From positions 1 through 35,840 of the forward strand of contig JACRIJ010000094.1 of the NCBI GenBank assembly GCA_016220095.1: a stretch of 35,840 nucleotides of DNA, given 5' to 3'. Position 1 is the stretch's first letter; every line of letters begins with the position of its first letter. The DNA is from Planctomycetota bacterium (GTDB lineage: Bacteria > Planctomycetota > MHYJ01 > JACQXL01 > JACRIJ01). The notes under the pieces were generated by a model, which was not told the DNA's origin, did not search any database, and worked only from the letters and a program-made list of their open reading frames with translations. Below, in pieces: positions 6,827 through 14,092 of this stretch. The position numbers were made by a program, and so were the translations under genes.

Positions 6827-7400
6827 TAAACTCCGTTCCGTCCTTCATTTTTCATTTTTCATTTTTCATTTTCCGTTCAAACGGGCTATCGCCGGTTCCC
6901 GATTCCCGGTTCCCGGCTCCCGTTTAAACGGGCCACGGACCACGGGACACGGATCACGAATCACAATTCTTTTGTCTCTGATATTATTTCCCCTGCTCTA
7001 CGGCTGCGGCTCCATGTCGTCAAAAACCTACATGGACTCGCCCCCTCTCTCAAATTCCTATAACGAAATATGGGAAGCTACCCGCGGCGCTATCGCGAAA
7101 AGCTTTAAAATAAGTTCGGAAGACAGGGAAAAAGGCGCCATGGAAACCGAATGGTCCGCGTATCAATCCGTGGCTTTTGACGACGGTACGCGTAAAAAGG
7201 TTTTCGCGAAAATCAGGAAAAACGATACCGGCGCGTGGACCGTGAGCATAGCCGTACAGGTGCAGGAACAATCCACAGTTGACGGCGGCACGTATAATCC
7301 GAGCAAATTCTGGAGCAATACCGAATCCGATGAAGACGAGGCCCGTATAATACTGACAAATATACGGATAAAACTCACTCTGCTTAAAAAGAATCCGTGA
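6819..7400 (+). CDS. Lipoprotein with repeat-derived N-terminal extension
   Basis: Lipoprotein of unknown function; about 193 residues from the ATG at 6819, which has AGGTG at 6807-6811 and overlaps the rimO stop. A lipobox FPLLYGC follows a hydrophobic stretch ILLSLILFPLL, placing the lipidated Cys at about residue 63, far later than the usual 15-25. The 45 or so residues before it are encoded by two spacer-type repeats: a TTCATTTTTCATTTTTC run (6845-6873) and a CGGTTCCCG/CGGGCCACGG block (6890-6963) also seen in non-coding spacers at 18.7, 20.7, 26.8 and 32.3 kb. Either the repeat invaded the leader in frame or the native start was lost. The mature part (SKTYMDSPPLSNSYNEIWEATR onward) has no recognised domain. 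Confidence 0.6.
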   Translation: MADKLRSVLHFSFFIFHFPFKRAIAGSRFPVPGSRLNGPRTTGHGSRITILLSLILFPLLYGCGSMSSKTYMDSPPLSNSYNEIWEATRGAIAKSFKISSEDREKGAMETEWSAYQSVAFDDGTRKKVFAKIRKNDTGAWTVSIAVQVQEQSTVDGGTYNPSKFWSNTESDEDEARIILTNIRIKLTLLKKNP

Positions 7401-7521
7401 ACCGTTTACAGTCTAAGCCCTCAACTTCTACGTTTCTTACGCAAAAGTTTTTGAGTTTAGGATTTGGGTTTTGTTTGTGATTTAGAGTTTAGTGTTTAGA
7501 ATTTTATAAGGGGTCTATATT

Positions 7522-8571
7522 ATGAAAAACACTTTCATTAAGATTAGCAGACGCGAAATCGGCGAATGCAGGCCGGTTTACATCATCGCGGAGGCCGGCG
7601 TAAACCACAACGGACGGCTTGATATGGCATTGCATCTCGTGGAAAAGGCCAAAGAGGCCGGCGCCGACGCGGTCAAGTTCCAGACGTTCAAGACGGAGAA
7701 AATAACGACCATGCACGCGGCATCGGCGAAATACCAGGATGAAAAAACCGGCAGGCAATTTGACATGCTTAAACGCCTGGAATTGTCCTACAACGATTTC
7801 AGGAAACTGTCCGCGTTCTGCAAAAAGAAAAACATTGAATTCCTCTCCAGCGCTTTTGACGAGGGCAGTATGGATTTTCTGATAGAACTCGGCGTTAAAG
7901 CGCTGAAAATAGGTTCCGGTGAAATAACCAACCTGCCTCTTATCATGCACGCAGCCAAATCCGGCCTGCCGATAATCCTTTCAACAGGCATGTCGGACCT
8001 TTTTGAAATCAGGTACGCCGTAAATATTTTTAAGGTCGCCAGGAATCCCAAATTGTGCCTCCTGCATTGCGTCAGCCAATACCCCGCTCCCATGGATTCG
8101 TTGAATTTAAAGGCCATTGTTACGTTGAAAAAGAAATTCAAGGTGCCGACGGGATTTTCCGACCATTCCGTGGGATATACTGCGGCGGTCGCCGCGACAG
8201 CGCTTGGCGCGTCCGTAATAGAAAAGCATTTCACTCTTGATAAGGCAATGGAAGGCCCTGACCACAAGGCATCCTCGTCGCCGGATGAATTAAAGGAATA
8301 CATAACAGCCGTGCGCGAAACGGAAAAGGCGCTCGGCTCGGGTGAGAAGAAGATTGCCGGCGCGGAAATGAACGTAAAAGACCTCGTACGCAAGAGCATC
8401 GTCGCGGCAACGGCCATCCCAAAAGGCGCCCTTATAATACCGGAAATGCTCACGACCAAACGCCCCGGCACGGGCATACAGCCGTGCGAAATACCGAAAC
8501 TCATCGGCGCCGCGGCTAAACAGGATATCGCGGCGGATGACATCATTGAATGGCGGATGATTCAGAAATAA
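7522..8571 (+). CDS. neuB: N-acylneuraminate synthase family protein (NeuB/SpsE)
   Basis: 349 residues. It condenses phosphoenolpyruvate with an N-acyl sugar such as ManNAc, or a bacillosamine-type precursor, to give a nonulosonic acid for surface glycans. The TIM-barrel NeuB domain covers residues 12-270, with AEAGVNHNGRLDMALHLVEK, VKFQTFK, KIGSGEITNLPLI, HCVSQYPAP and GFSDHSVGYTAAVAA. A C-terminal SAF domain (about 285-345) contains RKSIVAATAIPKG and RPGTGIQP. Sialic, legionaminic and pseudaminic acid synthases share this architecture, so the product cannot be fixed. No other nonulosonate gene lies nearby. Ribosome site AAGGGG lies at 7509-7514. The spacer before it is a GATTTAGAGTTTAGTGTTTAG quasi-repeat. 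Confidence 0.9.
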   Translation: MKNTFIKISRREIGECRPVYIIAEAGVNHNGRLDMALHLVEKAKEAGADAVKFQTFKTEKITTMHAASAKYQDEKTGRQFDMLKRLELSYNDFRKLSAFCKKKNIEFLSSAFDEGSMDFLIELGVKALKIGSGEITNLPLIMHAAKSGLPIILSTGMSDLFEIRYAVNIFKVARNPKLCLLHCVSQYPAPMDSLNLKAIVTLKKKFKVPTGFSDHSVGYTAAVAATALGASVIEKHFTLDKAMEGPDHKASSSPDELKEYITAVRETEKALGSGEKKIAGAEMNVKDLVRKSIVAATAIPKGALIIPEMLTTKRPGTGIQPCEIPKLIGAAAKQDIAADDIIEWRMIQK

Positions 8572-9037
8572 TACAGCGAAAACGTAACCAATAACGAAGA
8601 CACGAGGCCGCGAAGATTTTTGCCACAGAGCACACAGAGGACTCAGAGAACGACGACTTTAGTGCCTTCGTGGCAATAACCAGTAAAAGTCGGTCGTTTT
8701 CCGTGTGTTCAGTGTGTTCCGTGGTAAAAATCGTCGTAGTTCTCCGTATTCTCTGTGCGCTCTGTTGCTACGTCAGAGAAGGAAGCAGGAGAAATGAAGA
8801 ACGAGACGGAACGGAAAAACGAATCGTAACCCAAAGAAATCGTCGTGTCTCGTCCAGGTCTCATTAAGTCCCCGTTATATTAGTCGTCGTTTCGTCGTCC
8901 GATTGTTTAGCTGTTCAGCCATTTAGTCGTAGTAATAAATCCGTTTAATCCGCTAAATCCGTTGTTGAAACCGTTGTACAGATTTTCTAATCGTCGCCTT
9001 CGTAGCAAGAATTGTTAGAAAATAAGGAGAAAAATCC
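8572..9037. repeat. Mosaic repeat spacer between neuB and PAS gene
   Basis: No gene is credible in this 466-nt stretch. It is a chain of modules: GAAGACACGAGGCCGCGAAG (8598-8617), CCACAGAGCACACAGAGG (8623-8640), TGCCTTCGTGGCAATAACC with the copy shared with 1421-1486 (8663-8730), TCTCTGTGCGCTCTG (8749-8763), several TCGTCGT joints (8732-8900), and an AATCCG triplet run (8939-8965). The last 20 nt hold the AAGGAG ribosome site of the PAS gene. Confidence 0.75.
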
Positions 9038-9385
9038 ATGCATTACCCCGATTGGCAGAAAGAATTTCCCGGCGCCGTAATAGTTTGCGACGCGCAGGGC
9101 GTAATATTGTACGCCAATGACAAGGCGTGCAAGACGTACGAGAAGTACGGCGGGAAGGAGATTATCGGCAGGAACGTCCTTGACTGCCATCCGGAACCGG
9201 CTAAAACAAAACTCCAAGTCATGTTGAAGACCCGCGAGAAGAACTGTTACACGATAGAAAAAAATGGCGTGAAAAAACTGATCTATCAATCGCCCTGGCG
9301 CGAGAACGGCGAATACAAAGGCTTCGTAGAACTGTCCCTGGAAATACCCCTTGAAATACCGCATTTCGTAAGGCAAAGCCGATAA
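9038..9385 (+). CDS. Stand-alone PAS domain protein
   Basis: 115 residues made almost wholly of one PAS fold: FPGAVIVCDAQGVILYANDKACKTY opens the domain and IIGRNVLDCHPEP and YKGFVELSLEIP close it. There is no kinase, GGDEF or HTH domain, no membrane segment and no signal peptide, so it is a cytosolic sensor or binding module that must act through a partner. The ligand is unknown. AAGGAG lies about 10 nt before the ATG and fixes the start. The gene is isolated between repeat mosaics on both sides, so no operon partner can be inferred. Confidence 0.75.
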   Translation: MHYPDWQKEFPGAVIVCDAQGVILYANDKACKTYEKYGGKEIIGRNVLDCHPEPAKTKLQVMLKTREKNCYTIEKNGVKKLIYQSPWRENGEYKGFVELSLEIPLEIPHFVRQSR

Positions 9386-9739
9386 ACGTTTTCTTGCCAC
9401 GAAGGCACGAAGAACGACTCTACTTAGAATGAAAGATGAAAGACGTACTTACATCCTATCATTTTGTCATTCTAACACCTTTCACAAACCGTTCTCTGTA
9501 TCCTCTGTGGTTAATGCATAATGATAAACCGCTATTCTGATTATGGAAACAATAATTCCAATATTTGACCGGTCTGGATGTGGCCGGCAATTAGCAGTTG
9601 GTAGTCAGTCGTTGTTCTTTCGCAGTCTAACCGTAATCGTCAATCCGCTTAATCCGTTTAATCTGTTATTCAAAAATCGTTTAAGCGCCGTTCAACAACA
9701 CGACATAAACCGTAAACAGTAGAAAACAGTAGAAATTCA
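9386..9739. repeat. Mosaic repeat spacer before dgt
   Basis: No gene is seen. It contains GCCACGAAGGCACGAAGAACG (9397-9415), TCTGTATCCTCTGTGGTTA (9495-9513), CAGTCGTTG (9606) and AATCCGCTTAATCCGTTTAATC (9643-9663), each a family member of modules elsewhere in the window. The dgt promoter begins at its right edge. Confidence 0.7.
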
Positions 9740-9768
9740 TTGACCTTCCCTGTTTTTTACTGTATAAT
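9740..9768 (+). promoter_or_regulatory. Consensus sigma-70 promoter of dgt
   Basis: TTGACC (9740-9745), a 17-nt spacer and a perfect TATAAT (9763-9768). The dgt ATG at 9780 starts 11 nt after the -10 box, predicting a leader of about 4-5 nt and no Shine-Dalgarno. Confidence 0.85.
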
Positions 9769-9779
9769 ATTCCGCTTAA

Positions 9780-10934
9780 ATGTTTACACGTGAAGAAATA
9801 GAAAAATACGAGGAACAGAAACTGGCGCCTTATGCCATGAGGAGCCGGGACAGCCGCGGCCGGAAATACCCCCAGCCTGAACATCCTTACAGGACTATCT
9901 TCCAGCGCGACCGCGACAGGATCATCCATTGCACCGCGTTCCGGCGCCTTGAATACAAGACGCAGGTCTTCGTAAACCATGAAGGCGATTACTACCGCAC
10001 CCGCCTTACCCACACCATAGAAGTGGCGCAGATAGCGCGCACTATCGCAAGGGCGCTTAATCTTAATGAAGACCTCGCCGAGGTCGTCTCTCTCGGGCAT
10101 GACCTGGGCCATACGCCGTTCGGACATTCCGGCGAAGAGGCCCTGCATGAACTAATGAAAGACGACGGCGGGTTTGAACATAATTCCCAGGGCGTAAGGG
10201 TCGTTGAACTTTTAGAAAGGAGGTACCCTGATTTTTCCGGACTCAACCTCTCTTGGGAGGTGCGCGAGTCCATGCGCAAACATCATACTCTCTATGATAA
10301 ACCGGCAAAACATGATTACGACCCCCATCTTCAACCGCTCCTGGAAGCGCAGATAGTTGACGCCGCAGATACGATAGCGTACGATAACCACGACCTTGAC
10401 GATTCGCTTATAGCTAAATTGATTACCGATACCGACCTGCAAAAGGTGGAATTCTGGAACGAGGCCGTGAGCGCCACAAAGAAAAAATACCCGTCCGCTT
10501 CCCGCGGCATCACTATAACGCAAAGCATCGTTTATCTTATAAACAGCCAGGTGTCCGACCTTCTGGAAAATACTCAGAAACGGCTGGAAGATTTTGACAT
10601 TAAAGATACCGCAGGCGTCAGAGAGTGCAAGGAGAAAATCGCCTGCTTCTCAGGGGAACTGCTCCGCAAAAAAGGTGAACTGGAAAAATTCTTGTACAAA
10701 AGCGTTTACCGGCACCACAGGGTGGTTACGATGAGCGAAAAGGCAAAACGGTTCATAAAGGAATTGTTCAATGCCTATGTCAGCCACCCTGAACAATTGC
10801 CGCCGAAATGGCAGTTGCGCGCGGAACAGGACGGCGTCAAAAGGGCGGTCTGCGATTATATCGCCGGCATGACGGACCGTTTCGCCCAGGACGAATACAA
10901 AAGATTATTCCATCCATTTGAAAACTTAATTTAG
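9780..10934 (+). CDS. dgt: dGTPase-like dNTP triphosphohydrolase
   Basis: 384-residue HD-superfamily enzyme hydrolysing dGTP (or other dNTPs) to deoxynucleoside plus tripolyphosphate. The family opening LAPYAMRSRDSRGRKYP and RTIFQRDRDRIIHCTAFRRLEYKTQVF is intact. The metal site is His78 in RLTHTIEV and His107-Asp108 in GHDLGHTPFGHSGEEAL, with further conserved Asp in IVDAADTIAYDNHDLDD. The length suits the shorter dGTPase-like class. The start is supported because the conserved N-terminal motif begins within 15 residues and the promoter abuts it. It is first of a tight operon with the PIN/TRAM gene (13 nt gap) and phosphofructokinase. Roles in dNTP balance and phage resistance are known for the family; the substrate here is unverified. 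Confidence 0.94.
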   Translation: MFTREEIEKYEEQKLAPYAMRSRDSRGRKYPQPEHPYRTIFQRDRDRIIHCTAFRRLEYKTQVFVNHEGDYYRTRLTHTIEVAQIARTIARALNLNEDLAEVVSLGHDLGHTPFGHSGEEALHELMKDDGGFEHNSQGVRVVELLERRYPDFSGLNLSWEVRESMRKHHTLYDKPAKHDYDPHLQPLLEAQIVDAADTIAYDNHDLDDSLIAKLITDTDLQKVEFWNEAVSATKKKYPSASRGITITQSIVYLINSQVSDLLENTQKRLEDFDIKDTAGVRECKEKIACFSGELLRKKGELEKFLYKSVYRHHRVVTMSEKAKRFIKELFNAYVSHPEQLPPKWQLRAEQDGVKRAVCDYIAGMTDRFAQDEYKRLFHPFENLI

Positions 10935-10947
10935 GAGATTATAAAAC

Positions 10948-11958
10948 GTGATTTGGGTTTTAAGAATATTATTCATAATTTTAAGCACCGCAATAGGGCT
11001 CTACATGCCGTACGTGCAGGCGGAACCTAACCAGCCGGAACTGATAAATACCATCATAGGCGCCGTTCTGGGCCTGGTTATTTCTTCCGTGCTCGTTGTA
11101 ATTGAAGTCTTCGTTACCCGCAGATTCGTTACGGCCATTTCCATAGTGATGTTCGGAGTCATCTTCGGATTCATCGTATCATCCCTGCTCCTTACGGCGC
11201 TTGCCATGGTGCCCGGATTCGGCGAAATGGCCCATAAGGAATGGACCGATTTCGCGGTAACCTTCCTGTGCTGTTACCTCTCGGTAGTGGCCATAGTCCA
11301 GTCTAAAGACGATTTCAAATTCGTCATACCGTTCATTGAACTCTCCAAGGAAGGCAAATCCGGAAGGCCGTTCGTGCTTGACACGAGCGTCATCATAGAC
11401 GGACGCATAGCGGACGTATGCGAAAAATGGGTCATCGGAGGCCCTATTATCCTTCCGCGTTTCATGCTTGACGAACTCCAGTCCGTTGCCGATTCCCCGG
11501 ACCGCCTCAAACGCGTGCGCGGCAGAAGGGGCCTGGACATTCTCAACAGGATGCGGAAAAATCCGAAAATAGACATCCAGATACACGACGCGAAATACCC
11601 GCATATAGAAGCCGTTGACAGCAAGCTTATCACCCTGACAAAGTCCATAGACGGCGTGCTTGTTACGAATGATTTCAACCTGAGCAAGGTTGCCACCCTT
11701 CAGGGCGTGGAAATAATAAACCTTAACGACCTTGCGACTTCCCTACGGCCGGTCGTACTGCCGGGCGAACTTATGGAAGTCAAGATAGTCAAGGCCGGCG
11801 AAGAGGTCAATCAGGGCATCGGTTACCTTGATGACGGCACTATGGTGGTCGTTGAAGGCGCTTATTCAAGGATAGGCCAGCGCATTAACGTCACCGTTAC
11901 AAGCATGCTCCAGACAAACGCGGGCAGAATGATCTTCGGGACATATTCCAAAGGATAG
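10948..11958 (+). CDS. PIN-TRAM membrane protein (YacL-like putative RNase)
   Basis: 336 residues with a GTG start and AGGAG overlapping the dgt stop. About four N-terminal membrane segments (residues 1-125) are followed by a PIN nuclease domain (about 140-255) beginning FVLDTSVIIDGRIADV, where Asp145 and the later acidic residues (DELQSVAD, VTNDFNLSKVA) form the metal site. A C-terminal TRAM domain (about 270-336) contains GIGYLDDGTMVVVEGA. This is the architecture of the YacL/TRAM-PIN family found next to housekeeping genes in many bacteria. Activity is presumed RNase; no cognate antitoxin is present, so it is not a classical VapC toxin. Confidence 0.9.
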   Translation: MIWVLRILFIILSTAIGLYMPYVQAEPNQPELINTIIGAVLGLVISSVLVVIEVFVTRRFVTAISIVMFGVIFGFIVSSLLLTALAMVPGFGEMAHKEWTDFAVTFLCCYLSVVAIVQSKDDFKFVIPFIELSKEGKSGRPFVLDTSVIIDGRIADVCEKWVIGGPIILPRFMLDELQSVADSPDRLKRVRGRRGLDILNRMRKNPKIDIQIHDAKYPHIEAVDSKLITLTKSIDGVLVTNDFNLSKVATLQGVEIINLNDLATSLRPVVLPGELMEVKIVKAGEEVNQGIGYLDDGTMVVVEGAYSRIGQRINVTVTSMLQTNAGRMIFGTYSKG

Positions 11959-11978
11959 TATATAGGAGGATTAATCCC

Positions 11979-13004
11979 ATGAAAATAGGCGTCTTAACGG
12001 GCGGCGGCGATTGCCCGGGCTTAAACGCGGTCATACGGGCGGTTGTAAGGCGTTCGTCTTCCTTCGGCTATGAAGTACTCGGCATACAGCAGGGCTGGCT
12101 CGGCCTAGTTGAGGGTTCAGTAATTCCGCTGACAAATTATTCCGTCACCGGCATACTCACGCGCGGCGGCACCATTATCGGCACAGCGCGCAAGAACCCG
12201 CTGAAAACCGAGGAAGACAAACAAAAATTGATTGATAATTACAAGAGTTTCGGCCTGGACGCCCTGATCGCAATAGGCGGCGAAGACACGCTTGGCGTGG
12301 CCGCCAAACTCTATACCATGGGCTTTAAAATAGTCGGCGTACCGAAAACTATTGACAATGACATACCTTTTACGGACTATACCTTCGGTTTTGATACCGC
12401 GGTTTCCATAGCCACTGAGGCCATAGACCGACTGCATTCCACGGCTGAAGCGCACCGCCGCGTAATGGTGGTTGAGGTGATGGGCAGGCACGCGGGCTGG
12501 ATCGCAACCGTGGCAGGCATCGCGGGCGGCGCCGACAATATACTGATTCCGGAAATTCCTTTTGATATTGAAGAAGTCTGCCGCAGTATAAGCAACAGGA
12601 TAAAAAAAGGCAAGGCTTTCAGTCTGCTCGTAGTGGCTGAAGGCGCCAAGCCTAAAGACGGTTCTCTGGTCGCCCAGGAAAGCTCCGTGGACGACTTCGG
12701 GCATATACGCCTCGGCGGCATCAGTTACCATATCGCGAGGGAAATAGAAAAACGCACCGGCATTGAAACCCGCGTCGCCGTACTCGGCCACATCCAGCGC
12801 GGCGGCACGCCTACGGCTTTTGACAGGGTGCTCGCCACGCGGTATGGAATTGCCGCGGTAGACTTGATTACAAACAAAGAATTCGGCAAGATGGTGACTT
12901 TCTCCGGCAACCAGATATCTTCAATAATGCTGTCCGATATAATCGGCAAACAGAAAAACATAGACATGAAACTTTATGATGTCGCCAAGGTGTTCTTCGG
13001 CTAA
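11979..13004 (+). CDS. pfp: 6-phosphofructokinase, predicted PPi-dependent
   Basis: 341-residue cytosolic glycolytic enzyme phosphorylating fructose 6-phosphate. GVLTGGGDCPGLNAVIRA, the TIDNDI substrate loop and EVMGRHAGWIA are complete. The phosphoryl-donor residues are diagnostic: GGEDT has Asp103 where ATP enzymes have Gly, and PKTIDND has Lys123 where ATP enzymes usually have Gly. This pair is known from PPi-dependent members of the group III (mixed-substrate) family, making the step reversible and ATP-sparing. AGGAGG at 11963-11968 supports the start. It is third in the dgt operon. The donor assignment is from motif knowledge and untested here. Confidence 0.9.
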   Translation: MKIGVLTGGGDCPGLNAVIRAVVRRSSSFGYEVLGIQQGWLGLVEGSVIPLTNYSVTGILTRGGTIIGTARKNPLKTEEDKQKLIDNYKSFGLDALIAIGGEDTLGVAAKLYTMGFKIVGVPKTIDNDIPFTDYTFGFDTAVSIATEAIDRLHSTAEAHRRVMVVEVMGRHAGWIATVAGIAGGADNILIPEIPFDIEEVCRSISNRIKKGKAFSLLVVAEGAKPKDGSLVAQESSVDDFGHIRLGGISYHIAREIEKRTGIETRVAVLGHIQRGGTPTAFDRVLATRYGIAAVDLITNKEFGKMVTFSGNQISSIMLSDIIGKQKNIDMKLYDVAKVFFG

Positions 13005-13219
13005 TACATACAGCAGTAAAGCCACAACCAAAAAGACTGCATTTATCAGCCACGAAGACACGAAGTCACGAAAATTTATGTGAAAAACATTGAACGCCAG
13101 CCATTGTGCTAAAACATGTGTACTTCGTGCCTTAGTGCCTTCTCCCTTTTCCTTAATATGACATTAAGGTAAAGGGATCCCGCGCAGGGAGTGGCTAAAA
13201 AACGTTCATTTTATTTTCT
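13005..13219. repeat. Inverted CACGAAG-type spacer module pair
   Basis: GCCACGAAGACACGAAGTCAC (13051-13071) is followed by ACTTCGTGCCTTAGTGCCTT (13122-13141), its imperfect inverted partner, so the transcript could form a long stem behind the phosphofructokinase gene. A small hairpin CCTTAATATGACATTAAGG lies at 13151-13169. Confidence 0.6.
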
Positions 13220-14092
13220 ATGCTGATAATACAAGAAATTGTCTTATGCGCGGACAGCGGCGGATTATCAGAAATACTCCGCTCATTCGCGAACGAGATG
13301 AGCCATCCCGTTTCTGATGCAGGCGGCGCTATGGTCATAACGGCCGGTTCAAGATGGTCGCTCAATCCGAATACCGTCAGGTATAAAATTACCGTAAAAG
13401 AGGAAACTCCCCGGACTGAAAGCGCGGACGGAAAAGCCGCTATTGCCATCAGCGCATCGGTGCCGTTCTGGATGGCCCCAAGATACAGGCAAATCCTGAA
13501 TCACAGGCTGAACCAGCTCCTCAACCGCCTCTGGGAAAAAAAGGCCCTTAAAGAACCCGTTGATTTTCCCAAAGGGCCTGTAGTGAAATATCCTTTTGCC
13601 GCCGGCAGGATATACACAAAAATGCCGGATATGGCATTCAACCTTCTCTATAATGTCATCGCGTTTTTTCTCACCCTGACAGGCGCCGCGCTGGCCATGT
13701 GGGTCCTCGGAATGATGCTCTACCATTACCTGCTTGCGGACGTCTCTGCGCAGAAAAAATTCCTTGATATGCCCATTGACCCGACAGGCCCGGTCTTCGC
13801 AAGGATGAGGTCCGTTGAATTCTATGCCGCGACCGGCGTTTTTTTCGCCGTTTTCGGAAGCATCTACGCCGGTTCCATTGCTTTTATCATCAACCTGTTC
13901 TGTTCAATAATTGAACCCATAAACCGATTAACATGGTTTTTGCAGGCGGCCATGTCCGCGGCGCTGTTCCTCTGGCTACTGCCTTCCGTGCCGGCCGCGA
14001 TCGCGCTGGTTTTTTCAATGCTTTTTGCCGTATTTACTTATGCCGGATTTTCCGCCACCTGGGGCCTGAAAAAGGATTTTCTGCGGTTATGA
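13220..14092 (+). CDS. Unknown membrane protein with soluble N-terminal domain
   Basis: 290 residues, not recognised. A soluble N-terminal part (about 1-130) contains the Ser/Ala-rich GKAAIAISASVPFW segment. Hydrophobic stretches follow at about 137-170 (NLLYNVIAFFLTLTGAALAMWVLGMMLYH, likely one or two helices), 205-232 and 238-280. No motif points to transport or catalysis. There is no clear ribosome site before the ATG, so the start is uncertain. Its stop overlaps the start of the next gene by ATGA, so the two products are probably made together and may act at the membrane as a pair. Confidence 0.65.
   Translation: MLIIQEIVLCADSGGLSEILRSFANEMSHPVSDAGGAMVITAGSRWSLNPNTVRYKITVKEETPRTESADGKAAIAISASVPFWMAPRYRQILNHRLNQLLNRLWEKKALKEPVDFPKGPVVKYPFAAGRIYTKMPDMAFNLLYNVIAFFLTLTGAALAMWVLGMMLYHYLLADVSAQKKFLDMPIDPTGPVFARMRSVEFYAATGVFFAVFGSIYAGSIAFIINLFCSIIEPINRLTWFLQAAMSAALFLWLLPSVPAAIALVFSMLFAVFTYAGFSATWGLKKDFLRL

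Noticed and set aside
8670..8867. 65-codon frame rich in Ser, Cys and Val in the spacer after neuB
   Set aside because: Composed of CACAGAG- and CGTCGT-type modules; no ribosome site.
10948..11958. VapC-type toxin
   Set aside because: The membrane-PIN-TRAM architecture and absence of an adjacent antitoxin fit the YacL-like family instead.
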